Of a DNA stretch of 51,530 bases, positions 44,368 to 51,530 are shown in pieces. Numbering within the stretch: position 1 is the first letter of the stretch; every line of letters begins with the position of its first letter. The translations under genes were made by a program, and so were the position numbers. The notes under the pieces were generated by a model that worked only from the letters and a program-made list of their open reading frames with translations, searched no databases and was not told the DNA's origin. The DNA is taken from positions 1 through 51,530 of the forward strand of contig NZ_CVSI01000014.1 in the NCBI RefSeq assembly GCF_001179985.1, given 5' to 3'. Source of the stretch: Candidatus Pelagibacter communis. Its GTDB lineage: Bacteria; Pseudomonadota; Alphaproteobacteria; Pelagibacterales; Pelagibacteraceae.

Positions 44368-45849
44368 TTAATTATTAGATGCAGTGCTTAATAATGACAA
44401 CTGCGTCACTTTATTATCTCCAAGTTTGTCAATTAGTTTCACTGGATAATCACCTGTAAAATAATGATCTGTTAGTTGAGGATAAGTCTTGTTTCTATTT
44501 TCAAATCCCATTGCTTTATACAATCCCTCAATACTCAAAAAATTAAGTGATTTAGCGTTGATGTATTCACATATTTGGTTGTTGTTCATATTTGCTGCAA
44601 GCAACTCTTTTTTTGTTGGTGTATCAACACCATAAAAATCAGGATATTTAATTTCAGGGCATGCTATCCTAACATGTACTTCTTTGGCGCCGGCGTCGTA
44701 CAACATTTTAACAATTTTATGGGATGTTGTTCCTCTAACAAGAGAGTCATCGACTAGGACAATTATTTTATTTTTAATAGTAGATTTATTTGCATTAAGT
44801 TTTAATTTAACACCTAAACTTCTAATTTTTTGAGCTGGCTCTATAAAAGTTCTACCAACATAATGATTTCTGATTAAACCAAGATCAAATGGTATTTTAG
44901 TTAGTTGACTAAAACCTATAGCTGCGGCATTACCCGAGTCTGGAACTGGTACTACTAAATCTGCTTTTAATGAGTTTTCTTTTGCAAGTTCTGCTCCAAA
45001 ATTTTTTCTATATTCATAAGCACATTTACCATTTAATAAACTATCTGGCCTTGAAAAATATATATATTCAAAAACACAAGGTCTAATTTTTTTAACAGGA
45101 AAAGGTTTTATGCTTACTAACTTATCATCTTGAACAGATACAATCTCACCATTTTCAACATCCCTAATATATTTAGCACCAATGATATCTAATGCACATG
45201 TTTCTGAAGCAAATACATAAGAGTTATTTAATTTTCCAATAACAAGTGGCCTTATTCCAAAAGGATCTCTAACTCCAATCAAAGTATTTTGGGTTAGCAT
45301 TACTAATGCGTATCCACCTTGAATTTGAAATAATGCATCTATGATTTTATCAATAGTTTTTACTCTTTTAGATCTTGCAATTAGTTGCACAATTGTTTCT
45401 GTATCAGATGTCGTATAAAAAATAGCGCCATCCTCAACTAATTTTCTTCTGAGTGTTATTGCATTTGTTAAATTACCATTATGAGAAACCCCAATTCCTC
45501 CAGTGTTAGTATCTGCAAAAAAAGGCTGTATGTTTCTTAAAGTTGTACCTCCTGTAGTGCTATATCTATTGTGACCGATTGCATAGTTACCAGGTAGTGA
45601 CTTTAAAACCTTCTCTTTATTAAAATTATCTCCAACTAAACCAAACCTTTTTTCTGAATGATATTTTTTGCCATCAAATGAAACTATTCCACAACCTTCT
45701 TGGCCCCTATGTTGTAAAGCATGCAAACCAAGTGCGGTTAAAGTTGATGCATCTTCATTATTACTAATCCCAAATACTCCACACTCTTCTTTAATTTTTG
45801 GGTTATAATTCTTGAACTTTTTCTTTAGTATCTTGATAGTCTTCTTCAT
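44368..45849 (-). CDS. purF: Amidophosphoribosyltransferase
   Basis: This 493-aa protein has a 22-residue propeptide ahead of the catalytic Cys23 (EECGVFG), a class II glutamine amidotransferase domain (GHNRYSTTGG, ISHNGN-like VSHNGNLTNA) and the PRPP-binding motif IIVLVDDSLVRGTTS. It makes phosphoribosylamine, the first committed step of purine synthesis. The start overlaps cvpA by 47 bases; no internal ATG, GTG or TTG precedes Cys23, so this start is needed. Confidence 0.96.
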   Translation of the reverse strand: MKKTIKILKKKFKNYNPKIKEECGVFGISNNEDASTLTALGLHALQHRGQEGCGIVSFDGKKYHSEKRFGLVGDNFNKEKVLKSLPGNYAIGHNRYSTTGGTTLRNIQPFFADTNTGGIGVSHNGNLTNAITLRRKLVEDGAIFYTTSDTETIVQLIARSKRVKTIDKIIDALFQIQGGYALVMLTQNTLIGVRDPFGIRPLVIGKLNNSYVFASETCALDIIGAKYIRDVENGEIVSVQDDKLVSIKPFPVKKIRPCVFEYIYFSRPDSLLNGKCAYEYRKNFGAELAKENSLKADLVVPVPDSGNAAAIGFSQLTKIPFDLGLIRNHYVGRTFIEPAQKIRSLGVKLKLNANKSTIKNKIIVLVDDSLVRGTTSHKIVKMLYDAGAKEVHVRIACPEIKYPDFYGVDTPTKKELLAANMNNNQICEYINAKSLNFLSIEGLYKAMGFENRNKTYPQLTDHYFTGDYPVKLIDKLGDNKVTQLSLLSTASNN

Positions 45850-46348
45850 TTGGAAATTCTTTAATTAAATAATTACTACCTTTTAGAACATATGGAAAGC
45901 TATAAGAATGGTCAAGATTTATTGGCCATTTTTTATGATTATAAATAATGTCTATTGTAGCAAAAATACATACAGAAATTACATACGCTCTTAGGAAACC
46001 AAAGAAAAAACCGAATATTTTATCTAACCTTCCTATTCCAGAATAACTCACCGCTCTACCGATTCCCTTGTTTATCATCAAAATTGTAAAAAGTATAATC
46101 ACAAAAATTGATATTCCTAAAGCAATATCTAAAACGTATTCATTATCAATTATACCATCTACAAAGGGTTTAGTTTTTGGAAAAAGAAATAATGTTAAAA
46201 CATATGCTAACAACCACTTGCTTGCAGACAATAAACTAAATACAAAACCTTTTGATGTACACTTAATTAAAGATAAAATTATTAATATTATAAAGATTAA
46301 ATCAAAAATTAATATTTTATATAATATTTCTAAAATTTGCTCAGTCAT
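45803..46348 (-). CDS. cvpA: CvpA family membrane protein
   Basis: This 181-aa protein has four hydrophobic helices and the CvpA pattern: IFDLIFIILIILSLIKCTSKGFVFSL at the start, RAVSYSGIGRLDKIFGFFFGFLRAYVI in the middle. In many bacteria cvpA precedes purF, as here, with a 47-base overlap. Its role (colicin V production and envelope homeostasis in enterics) is not clear in general. It overlaps the upstream MMPL gene by eight bases. Confidence 0.88.
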   Translation of the reverse strand: MTEQILEILYKILIFDLIFIILIILSLIKCTSKGFVFSLLSASKWLLAYVLTLFLFPKTKPFVDGIIDNEYVLDIALGISIFVIILFTILMINKGIGRAVSYSGIGRLDKIFGFFFGFLRAYVISVCIFATIDIIYNHKKWPINLDHSYSFPYVLKGSNYLIKEFPNEEDYQDTKEKVQEL

Positions 46349-48746
46349 TTATTTTAATGCCAAAGGGCTTTATTAAAATAATTAGACTTGGTAGCAAAGT
46401 TAAAACAAGTATCATTGCAAGCAACATTGCTATACCCGTGAAAATTCCAAAATAAATAGTTGGAATAAAGTTTGACAAAATGAGTATTGAAAAACCAAAA
46501 ACTATAGTAATTGAAGTATTCAATATAGCTATACCGACTGTTGAGTGGCAAGTATTTATAACTTCGTTGTAATTATTGTTTTTTTTATATTCCTCAATAA
46601 ATCTGTAAATATAGTGAATACTATTATCAACAGCAATACCGATTGTTATAGCTGCAATTGTTATTGTCATCATATCTAATGGAATATTTAATAATCCAAT
46701 TAAACCCAAAATAGCGAAAGCAGCTATAAAATTTGGAATTACTCCAATTAAGGATATTTTTATATTCCTAAATAAAATTAAAAACATTAAAAAAATCCCA
46801 AGCATTACTAATCCAAGTGTTAAAATTTGAGATTTAAATAAACTTTGTAATAAATTATTGAATAGAATTAACACTCCACCAAGTTTAAAACTTTCTTCTT
46901 TTAGACCAATTTCACTTTTAAGTTCTGAGTTAATCTTATTTATTAACTGGTTTCTTCTTAAATTTTCAGACGAGTCTTTAATTCTTAAATTTATTCTAGC
47001 CTCATTATTATTCACTGAAATATATGGATCAACAATTTCTTTTTTAATTGTTTCAGGAAGTTTACTATATAGGACTCCCATTTCTAAAGTACCAAGTTCC
47101 TTATCATTGTTTAGTTTAGTTGCTATTTCTATAATTGAATAGAAAGATAAAACTTTACCTACATAATCCAATTTTTCTAAGTATAAATGAACGTTCTTTA
47201 TTCTCTCGATTTTATCTTTAGTAAACCAATATTTGCTTTGGTCGTCTTCATTGCTTTCCTCATCCCAATCTTCAAATTGATCCTCTTCTTCACTTATTAC
47301 CTCTATCTCTTCACTATCAAATTTTAGAATTATATTTAGTGGCGTTGTTCCTCCTAATTTTTCGTCGATTAGTTTCATACCTTTATAAATTTCTGTATCT
47401 TTGCTAAAATAATTAATGAAACTATTTTCAACTTTTAATTTTGAGATTCCAAATATGCTTAAGATAATTAAAATTATAGATATAGATAAAATTAATTTTA
47501 TATTATTTATAGAATATTTTGAGAGCGTGTTTGTAAATAATGAAAATGACTTTTCCTCAACCTCAACTTTCTGATAGTCGAATATATTTAGTAATGTTGG
47601 AAGAAGAGAAAATGTAACTATAAAAGAAGTTAACAATCCAAATGACATCATAAGACCAAAGTCAATAATTGGTTTAATTTCACTAAAAATTAAAGAAAGA
47701 AATGCACACATTGTGGTGAGGACAGTATAAATAATTGGCCAAACCATTTTTTCTGTAGTTAATATAATAATTTCAAATAAAGATAAATTTGGAAATTCTT
47801 TTCTCAATTGTAGAAACCTTGTACTCATATGAATATTCATTGCCATAGTTAATATCAACATTAATGCAATAAAGTTTGAGGAGATCACTGTTACTTTCCA
47901 ATTCATGATACCTAAAAAACCAGACATAATTAAAACTGAAAAAAAACAACTACTAATAGGAATAAAAATCCAAATTAATTTCCTAAAAACATACCATAAA
48001 GTAAATACGATAAATAAAAATACTCCAAAACCGAAGACGATTATATCATTCTTTATAAATGTCATCATATCATCAGCAATCATAGGAATCCCGCCTAAAT
48101 GAATCTTACCAACATCCTCAAATGATTTTATAATTTCTCTTATTTCAATTATATTTTGGTGTCTCTCTTTTTTTAAAGAGTCTTTATAATTCTCAATTTC
48201 TTTTTTATTATCTAATGCACTGAACTGAGGTTTTTCTTTCTCCTTTAAGTTTACGATTATTCCGGTTGTTTTTGCGTCCTCGCTTATAACAAAGTTTCTA
48301 AAGACAGGGCTATTCAAAATTTCTTGAAAACCTCTATCTCTATCAATGTTTTCATCTTTTAAGGTTCTAAAATTTTTAATTCTATCCATTAAAGGCTCGT
48401 CGGAACTATCAAGTAGAGGAATATCTACAATTGTGATTACGTTATGAACCCAGTCTAAACTTTGAATTTTATACTTAAGACTTAGAATATTATTAATAGT
48501 ATTTTCAGAAGTTATTTTTTCTTTGGGTGTTAGCGTTAAAACTAAAAATTCCTTTGCCCCAAATTTTTCGTTGATTTCATTTAAATATTTGAGATCAGGA
48601 TCTCCCTCAATTAATAAAGTATCCGAAGAAGCATCTAATCTAAAATCTTTAGATTGATAACCAAAAAATATAGCTATCAATATTAACAATGATAAAATGA
48701 TTTTGGGTTTACTTAGTATAAAATTTTGATAAATTTTAGAGATCAT
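46341..48746 (-). CDS. RND/MMPL-family membrane transporter
   Basis: This 801-aa protein has two internally repeated halves, each with a large periplasmic loop followed by a bundle of five to six helices, which is the MMPL/SSD layout (HpnN or 'predicted exporter' type). The helix AAITIGIAVDNSIHYIYRF in the second half is the typical proton-relay segment. An unusual acidic insertion (SEEEDQFEDWDEESNEDDQSK) lies in the second periplasmic loop. It probably moves lipids or hydrophobic compounds across the inner membrane. It is cotranscribed with cvpA and purF. Confidence 0.85.
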   Translation of the reverse strand: MISKIYQNFILSKPKIILSLLILIAIFFGYQSKDFRLDASSDTLLIEGDPDLKYLNEINEKFGAKEFLVLTLTPKEKITSENTINNILSLKYKIQSLDWVHNVITIVDIPLLDSSDEPLMDRIKNFRTLKDENIDRDRGFQEILNSPVFRNFVISEDAKTTGIIVNLKEKEKPQFSALDNKKEIENYKDSLKKERHQNIIEIREIIKSFEDVGKIHLGGIPMIADDMMTFIKNDIIVFGFGVFLFIVFTLWYVFRKLIWIFIPISSCFFSVLIMSGFLGIMNWKVTVISSNFIALMLILTMAMNIHMSTRFLQLRKEFPNLSLFEIIILTTEKMVWPIIYTVLTTMCAFLSLIFSEIKPIIDFGLMMSFGLLTSFIVTFSLLPTLLNIFDYQKVEVEEKSFSLFTNTLSKYSINNIKLILSISIILIILSIFGISKLKVENSFINYFSKDTEIYKGMKLIDEKLGGTTPLNIILKFDSEEIEVISEEEDQFEDWDEESNEDDQSKYWFTKDKIERIKNVHLYLEKLDYVGKVLSFYSIIEIATKLNNDKELGTLEMGVLYSKLPETIKKEIVDPYISVNNNEARINLRIKDSSENLRRNQLINKINSELKSEIGLKEESFKLGGVLILFNNLLQSLFKSQILTLGLVMLGIFLMFLILFRNIKISLIGVIPNFIAAFAILGLIGLLNIPLDMMTITIAAITIGIAVDNSIHYIYRFIEEYKKNNNYNEVINTCHSTVGIAILNTSITIVFGFSILILSNFIPTIYFGIFTGIAMLLAMILVLTLLPSLIILIKPFGIKIND

Positions 48747-48772
48747 TTTGACTGCAAATATACTATTTTATA

Positions 48773-50191
48773 TTAATTATTTACAGCATCTTTAAATTTA
48801 GTAAACATTTCTTCAAATTCTAGCATTACATTACCTGTTGGACCATGTCTTTGTTTACCAATTATTAATTCTGCTAAATGAGACACTTCATTCATTTTAG
48901 CCTGCCATTCAGCATGTTCAACTGTTGCAGGCCTTGGCTCTTTCGCTTTTAAATAGTATGACTCTCTATAAACAAACATAACAACATCAGCGTCTTGTTC
49001 AATTGAACCAGATTCTCTTAAGTCTGAAAGGAGAGGTTTTTTATCATCTCTTTGCTCCACTGCTCTAGATAGCTGAGATAACGCCAAAACAGGCACTGAA
49101 AGCTCTTTAGCTAGCGCTTTAAGTCCTTGAGTAATTTCAGATATTTCTTGAACCCTGCCTTCTTTTACAGCAAAAGTGGCTCTCATCAACTGTATGTAAT
49201 CAATTACAACCATGTCTAATCCATAAAGTCTTTTTATACGCCTTGCTCTATTTGATAAAGCTGCAACACTTATTGCTGGTGTTTCGTCTATATATAAAGG
49301 AAGTTCTGAAATATTTTTTGATGTTTCTATAAATTGTTCAAACTGTTCTTCTGAAATTTTTCCACGTCTAATATCATTTGATTTAATTTTTGATTGTTCA
49401 GCGAGTATTCTAGTCGATAATTGTTCAGAAGACATCTCAAGAGAGAAGAAAGCAATTGAACCTTTATTACCAGTCTCTTGAATTTTTTTTGCTGCATGAA
49501 ATGCTATGTTAGTAGCTAAAGCAGTTTTACCCATCGATGGTCTGCCAGCAATTATTATTAAATCTGATTTATGTAAACCACCTAATCTATCATCTAAATC
49601 TTTTAAACCAGTTGGTACACCAACCACTCCCTCCTCATTTTTATATGCACTAGATGCCATTTCTATAGTTTGCTTAATTGCTTCATCAAATTTTATTAAT
49701 GAAGAGTTAAAAGATCCTTTTTCAGCTAGGTCGTAAAGAATTTTCTCAGAGTTTTCAATTATTGACTGTCCGCTCACATTAAGATCACTTATTTTTGCGC
49801 TATCAATAATATTTTCAGAGATCTTAATTAACTCCCTTCTTACATACATATCATAAATTATTTTAGAATATTCTATAGATTGACGTGACGATGTAGAAAA
49901 TTTAGTAATCTTAATTAAGTACTCTGGAACGTTTAGATCATCTTTTTCATTCTCAAAATAACTTTTTAAAGTAATAGGGTTTGCCAACATTCCTTTATAA
50001 ATTAGATTGTTTATTGAAGCATAAATTTTTTGGTGCAGTGGGTCATAAAAATTATTTTCAGATATAATAGAACTTATATCATCAAATATCTCATTCGATG
50101 TTAGTAGAGAACCTATTACCGCTTGTTCTGCCTCAATATTATTAGGTAGCTGTTTAATATCGCTTGATACGAGAGATAAATTTTTGGTCAC
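48773..50191 (-). CDS. dnaB: Replicative DNA helicase DnaB
   Basis: This protein of about 472 aa has an N-terminal DnaB domain (NIEAEQAVIGSLL), the RecA-like helicase core with Walker A AGRPSMGKTALA, Walker B VVIDYIQLM and the Arg-finger region LSQLSRAVEQRDDKKPLLSDLRESG, and a late VMFVYRESYY. It unwinds DNA ahead of the replisome. No ATG lies near the start: GTG 50191 gives the usual length, while TTG 50227 adds 12 residues. It follows the rpsF-rpsR-rplI operon at a short gap. Confidence 0.95.
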   Translation of the reverse strand: MTKNLSLVSSDIKQLPNNIEAEQAVIGSLLTSNEIFDDISSIISENNFYDPLHQKIYASINNLIYKGMLANPITLKSYFENEKDDLNVPEYLIKITKFSTSSRQSIEYSKIIYDMYVRRELIKISENIIDSAKISDLNVSGQSIIENSEKILYDLAEKGSFNSSLIKFDEAIKQTIEMASSAYKNEEGVVGVPTGLKDLDDRLGGLHKSDLIIIAGRPSMGKTALATNIAFHAAKKIQETGNKGSIAFFSLEMSSEQLSTRILAEQSKIKSNDIRRGKISEEQFEQFIETSKNISELPLYIDETPAISVAALSNRARRIKRLYGLDMVVIDYIQLMRATFAVKEGRVQEISEITQGLKALAKELSVPVLALSQLSRAVEQRDDKKPLLSDLRESGSIEQDADVVMFVYRESYYLKAKEPRPATVEHAEWQAKMNEVSHLAELIIGKQRHGPTGNVMLEFEEMFTKFKDAVNN

Positions 50192-50267
50192 AATTAAATA
50201 TACATCTATTGTTAAATTATAAAACAAATTTATAATAATTTAACTCCTGGGGAAAAAAATGTATAAT

Positions 50268-50726
50268 TTATTTACCTTGACCCAACGTATCAACTTTAAT
50301 TTTTATCTCAGCTTGAACTTCTGAGTGTAAATCTATTTTTACTTTGAATGTTCCTAAAGACTTTATTTCTTTTAAAGGTTGTATTAATGAAGGCTTTATT
50401 TCAATTTTTTCATTTTCATGAATAAGTCTTGAAATTTCAGTAGGTTTTATTGAACCATAAAGATCATTATTTTCAGTTGCTAATTTTTTAACCACAAACA
50501 ATTTGTTATTAATTTTGTCTAATAGCTGTTTTGCAATTTTTTTCTTCTCCATATCTTTTTTACCAAGCTCTATTTTTATTTTTTCAACTTGATCGATATT
50601 TTCTTTAGAAGCATATAGAGCTTTTTGATTTGCTAATAAGTAATTTCTTGCAAAACCCCTTTTAACGTCAATAATATCTCCAATTGTTCCAATTTTTTTT
50701 AAATTTTCTAATAATATTACTTTCAT
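50268..50726 (-). CDS. rplI: 50S ribosomal protein L9
   Basis: This 152-aa protein has the L9 N-terminal signature MKVILLENLKKIGTIGDI and VKRGFARNYLLANQKA, a long central helix (residues ~40-75) and the C-terminal domain (GSIKPTEISRLI). It binds 23S rRNA at the base of L1. It begins two bases after rpsR in the common order rpsF-rpsR-rplI-dnaB. Confidence 0.97.
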   Translation of the reverse strand: MKVILLENLKKIGTIGDIIDVKRGFARNYLLANQKALYASKENIDQVEKIKIELGKKDMEKKKIAKQLLDKINNKLFVVKKLATENNDLYGSIKPTEISRLIHENEKIEIKPSLIQPLKEIKSLGTFKVKIDLHSEVQAEIKIKVDTLGQGK

Positions 50727-50728
50727 AT

Positions 50729-51001
50729 CTAAACTAATGCTAGATTTCTCGCTCTTTTAATCGAGAGAGAAAGTTCCCTTTGTTTTTTTTGTGAAATATT
50801 TGTAATTCTTGAGGGTAAAATTTTACCATTTTCAGAAATATATCTTTTTAACAACTTAACATTTTTATAATCAACAGTTGGTGACCCCTTTGATGATAAA
50901 GGGCAAGCTTTTTTAAATTTATACTTATTGGGTTGGAATATGCTCAGCTTAGAGAAATTACTTGACCTGTTCTTTTTTGAATTATTTTTTTTATTTTTCA
51001 T
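50729..51001 (-). CDS. rpsR: 30S ribosomal protein S18
   Basis: This 90-aa protein has the S18 core: CPLSSKG near residue 33, [24 protein letters not shown] and the terminal [13 protein letters not shown]. The N-terminus carries a Lys/Asn/Ser-rich extension of about 20 residues. It overlaps the end of rpsF by 11 bases. Confidence 0.97.
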   Translation of the reverse strand: MKNKKNNSKKNRSSNFSKLSIFQPNKYKFKKACPLSSKGSPTVDYKNVKLLKRYISENGKILPSRITNISQKKQRELSLSIKRARNLALV

Positions 51002-51329
51002 TTATTTTTTCTTCTTTAATAAAATAATTAGTTTCAAGATCAAATTTCTTAACTTTAACTGTTAAAAACCTTAACAAATTTTTGTCTAATCTTTCATTTT
51101 TTTCTAGCTCTTTAATTAAAGATCCTTCACATTCTATTTTAAAATGAATATAATTTCCTTTTTTATTTTTTTTTATTAAATAAGATAAATTCATCAATCC
51201 CCAGTCTTGGGTTTGCACTATATTACCTTTATTTTTAAGTATAAAATCTGAATACTTTTCTTTAATTTGTTTAATTTGAGATATTGAAGTATCTTGTCTA
51301 GTGATAATTGTATGTTCGTAATTGTTCAT
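50991..51329 (-). CDS. rpsF: 30S ribosomal protein S6
   Basis: This 112-aa protein starts with [13 protein letters not shown] and has the S6 segments [23 protein letters not shown] and LRFLTVKV. It binds S18 on the small subunit platform. It is first of the rpsF-rpsR-rplI(-dnaB) operon and divergent from fabD across 73 bases. Confidence 0.97.
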   Translation of the reverse strand: MNNYEHTIITRQDTSISQIKQIKEKYSDFILKNKGNIVQTQDWGLMNLSYLIKKNKKGNYIHFKIECEGSLIKELEKNERLDKNLLRFLTVKVKKFDLETNYFIKEEKINEK

Positions 51330-51348
51330 TATATATATAAAAAAAATT

Positions 51349-51377
51349 GATATACTATTATAATAGTTTTAATACAA
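51349..51377 (-). promoter_or_regulatory. Candidate promoter for rpsF operon
   Basis: On the minus strand TTGTAT (51377-51372) and TATATC (51354-51349) are spaced by 17 bases, about 20 bases before the rpsF start. A TATAAT (51359-51364) on the plus strand could serve fabD in the same 73-base divergent region. Weak support because the region is nearly all A and T. Confidence 0.3.
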
Positions 51378-51402
51378 TAGTTAATATTATAAGAGAAATT
51401 AA

Positions 51403-51530
51403 ATGTTTTCTGTAGTTTTTCCAGGTCAAGGATCGCAAAAAATAGGCATGGCCAAGGAATTTTTTGATAAATTTGAACTTGTTAAAAAGATATATAAAGA
51501 TGCTGACAATTTACTGGAGTTACCAATTTC
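51403..51530 (+). CDS. fabD: Malonyl-CoA:ACP transacylase, 5' part only
   Basis: The visible 42 codons start MFSVVFPGQGSQKIGM, the N-terminal FabD signature with the GQGSQ oxyanion loop. The gene runs off the window end, so the catalytic Ser is not seen. FabD loads malonyl groups on ACP for fatty acid synthesis. It is divergent from rpsF. Confidence 0.9.
   Translation, partial: MFSVVFPGQGSQKIGMAKEFFDKFELVKKIYKDADNLLELPI

Noticed and set aside
1-51530. Mobile elements, prophage, CRISPR or foreign islands
   Set aside because: No transposase, integrase, direct repeat array or clear shift in base composition was seen; gene style is uniform throughout.

Overview
The window looks like chromosomal DNA from a streamlined marine alphaproteobacterium of the SAR11 clade (Pelagibacterales, close to 'Candidatus Pelagibacter'). 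The evidence is strong A+T richness, Lys/Ile/Asn-rich proteins, and genes that abut or overlap by a few bases with almost no intergenic DNA. The gene content also fits: a tandem glycine riboswitch ahead of gcvTHP, NAD-dependent formate dehydrogenase, several EamA permeases, and an IMP dehydrogenase without CBS domains. I assign this from content and style; no phylogeny was run. I see no IS element, prophage, CRISPR array, rRNA, tRNA or clear pseudogene. No gene-free stretch exceeds about 300 bases; the longest, upstream of gcvT and upstream of the amino-acid ABC operon, carry a riboswitch and a candidate promoter.

Layout: (1) 47-9557 is a type IV pilus locus: a PilM-PilN fusion, PilO, PilP, a lipoprotein secretin, the PilB/MshE ATPase and PilC, then two type IV pilins and a small membrane protein. 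Between the machinery and the pilins, on the opposite strand, sits an RsbW-like kinase plus STAS antagonist pair. (2) 9558-16914 is housekeeping: icd (minus strand), then psd-pssA-glycosyltransferase-rlmE, then guaB-TPR protein-guaA. (3) 16917-18324 holds an EamA permease and a small 2OG-Fe(II) oxygenase-like protein. (4) 18429-22933 is the glycine riboswitch and gcvT-gcvH-gcvP. (5) 22939-27888 is a lipid-modification cluster: FAD oxidoreductase, DUF1365, cyclopropane-fatty-acid-synthase-like methyltransferase, DUF3833 lipoprotein, a convergent SDR, and a divergent TspO. It resembles clusters tied to light or singlet-oxygen responses elsewhere. (6) 27890-30373 holds a DAO-family amine oxidase/dehydrogenase, an unlisted 57-codon membrane ORF and formate dehydrogenase. 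(7) 30608-35727 is a complete branched-chain-amino-acid-type (HAAT) ABC transporter with a strong hairpin after the binding-protein gene and a possible 27-aa membrane peptide at its end. (8) 35732-38761 holds HPP and SufU-like genes (minus), then an EamA permease and glycine amidinotransferase. (9) 38764-48746, all minus strand, holds a coiled-coil protein, an MFS permease, an EamA permease, a DUF255 thioredoxin-like protein, an HD-domain (PhnZ/MIOX-like) protein, purF, cvpA and an RND/MMPL protein. (10) 48773-51329 is rpsF-rpsR-rplI-dnaB, and fabD begins divergently and runs off the end.

A metabolic theme is glycine and one-carbon flow. Methylated amines or amino acids may be oxidised by the DAO protein, glycine is split by the GCV system under riboswitch control, formate is oxidised by FDH for NADH, and glycine can be amidinated by the amidinotransferase. 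That linkage is inference from proximity and family roles.

Most of the window is ordinary core genome. The parts that best repay a second look are the partner-switching pair inside the pilus locus, the TspO/CFA lipid cluster without an obvious regulator, the PilMN fusion, the CBS-less IMPDH, and two very small membrane ORFs coupled to larger genes.
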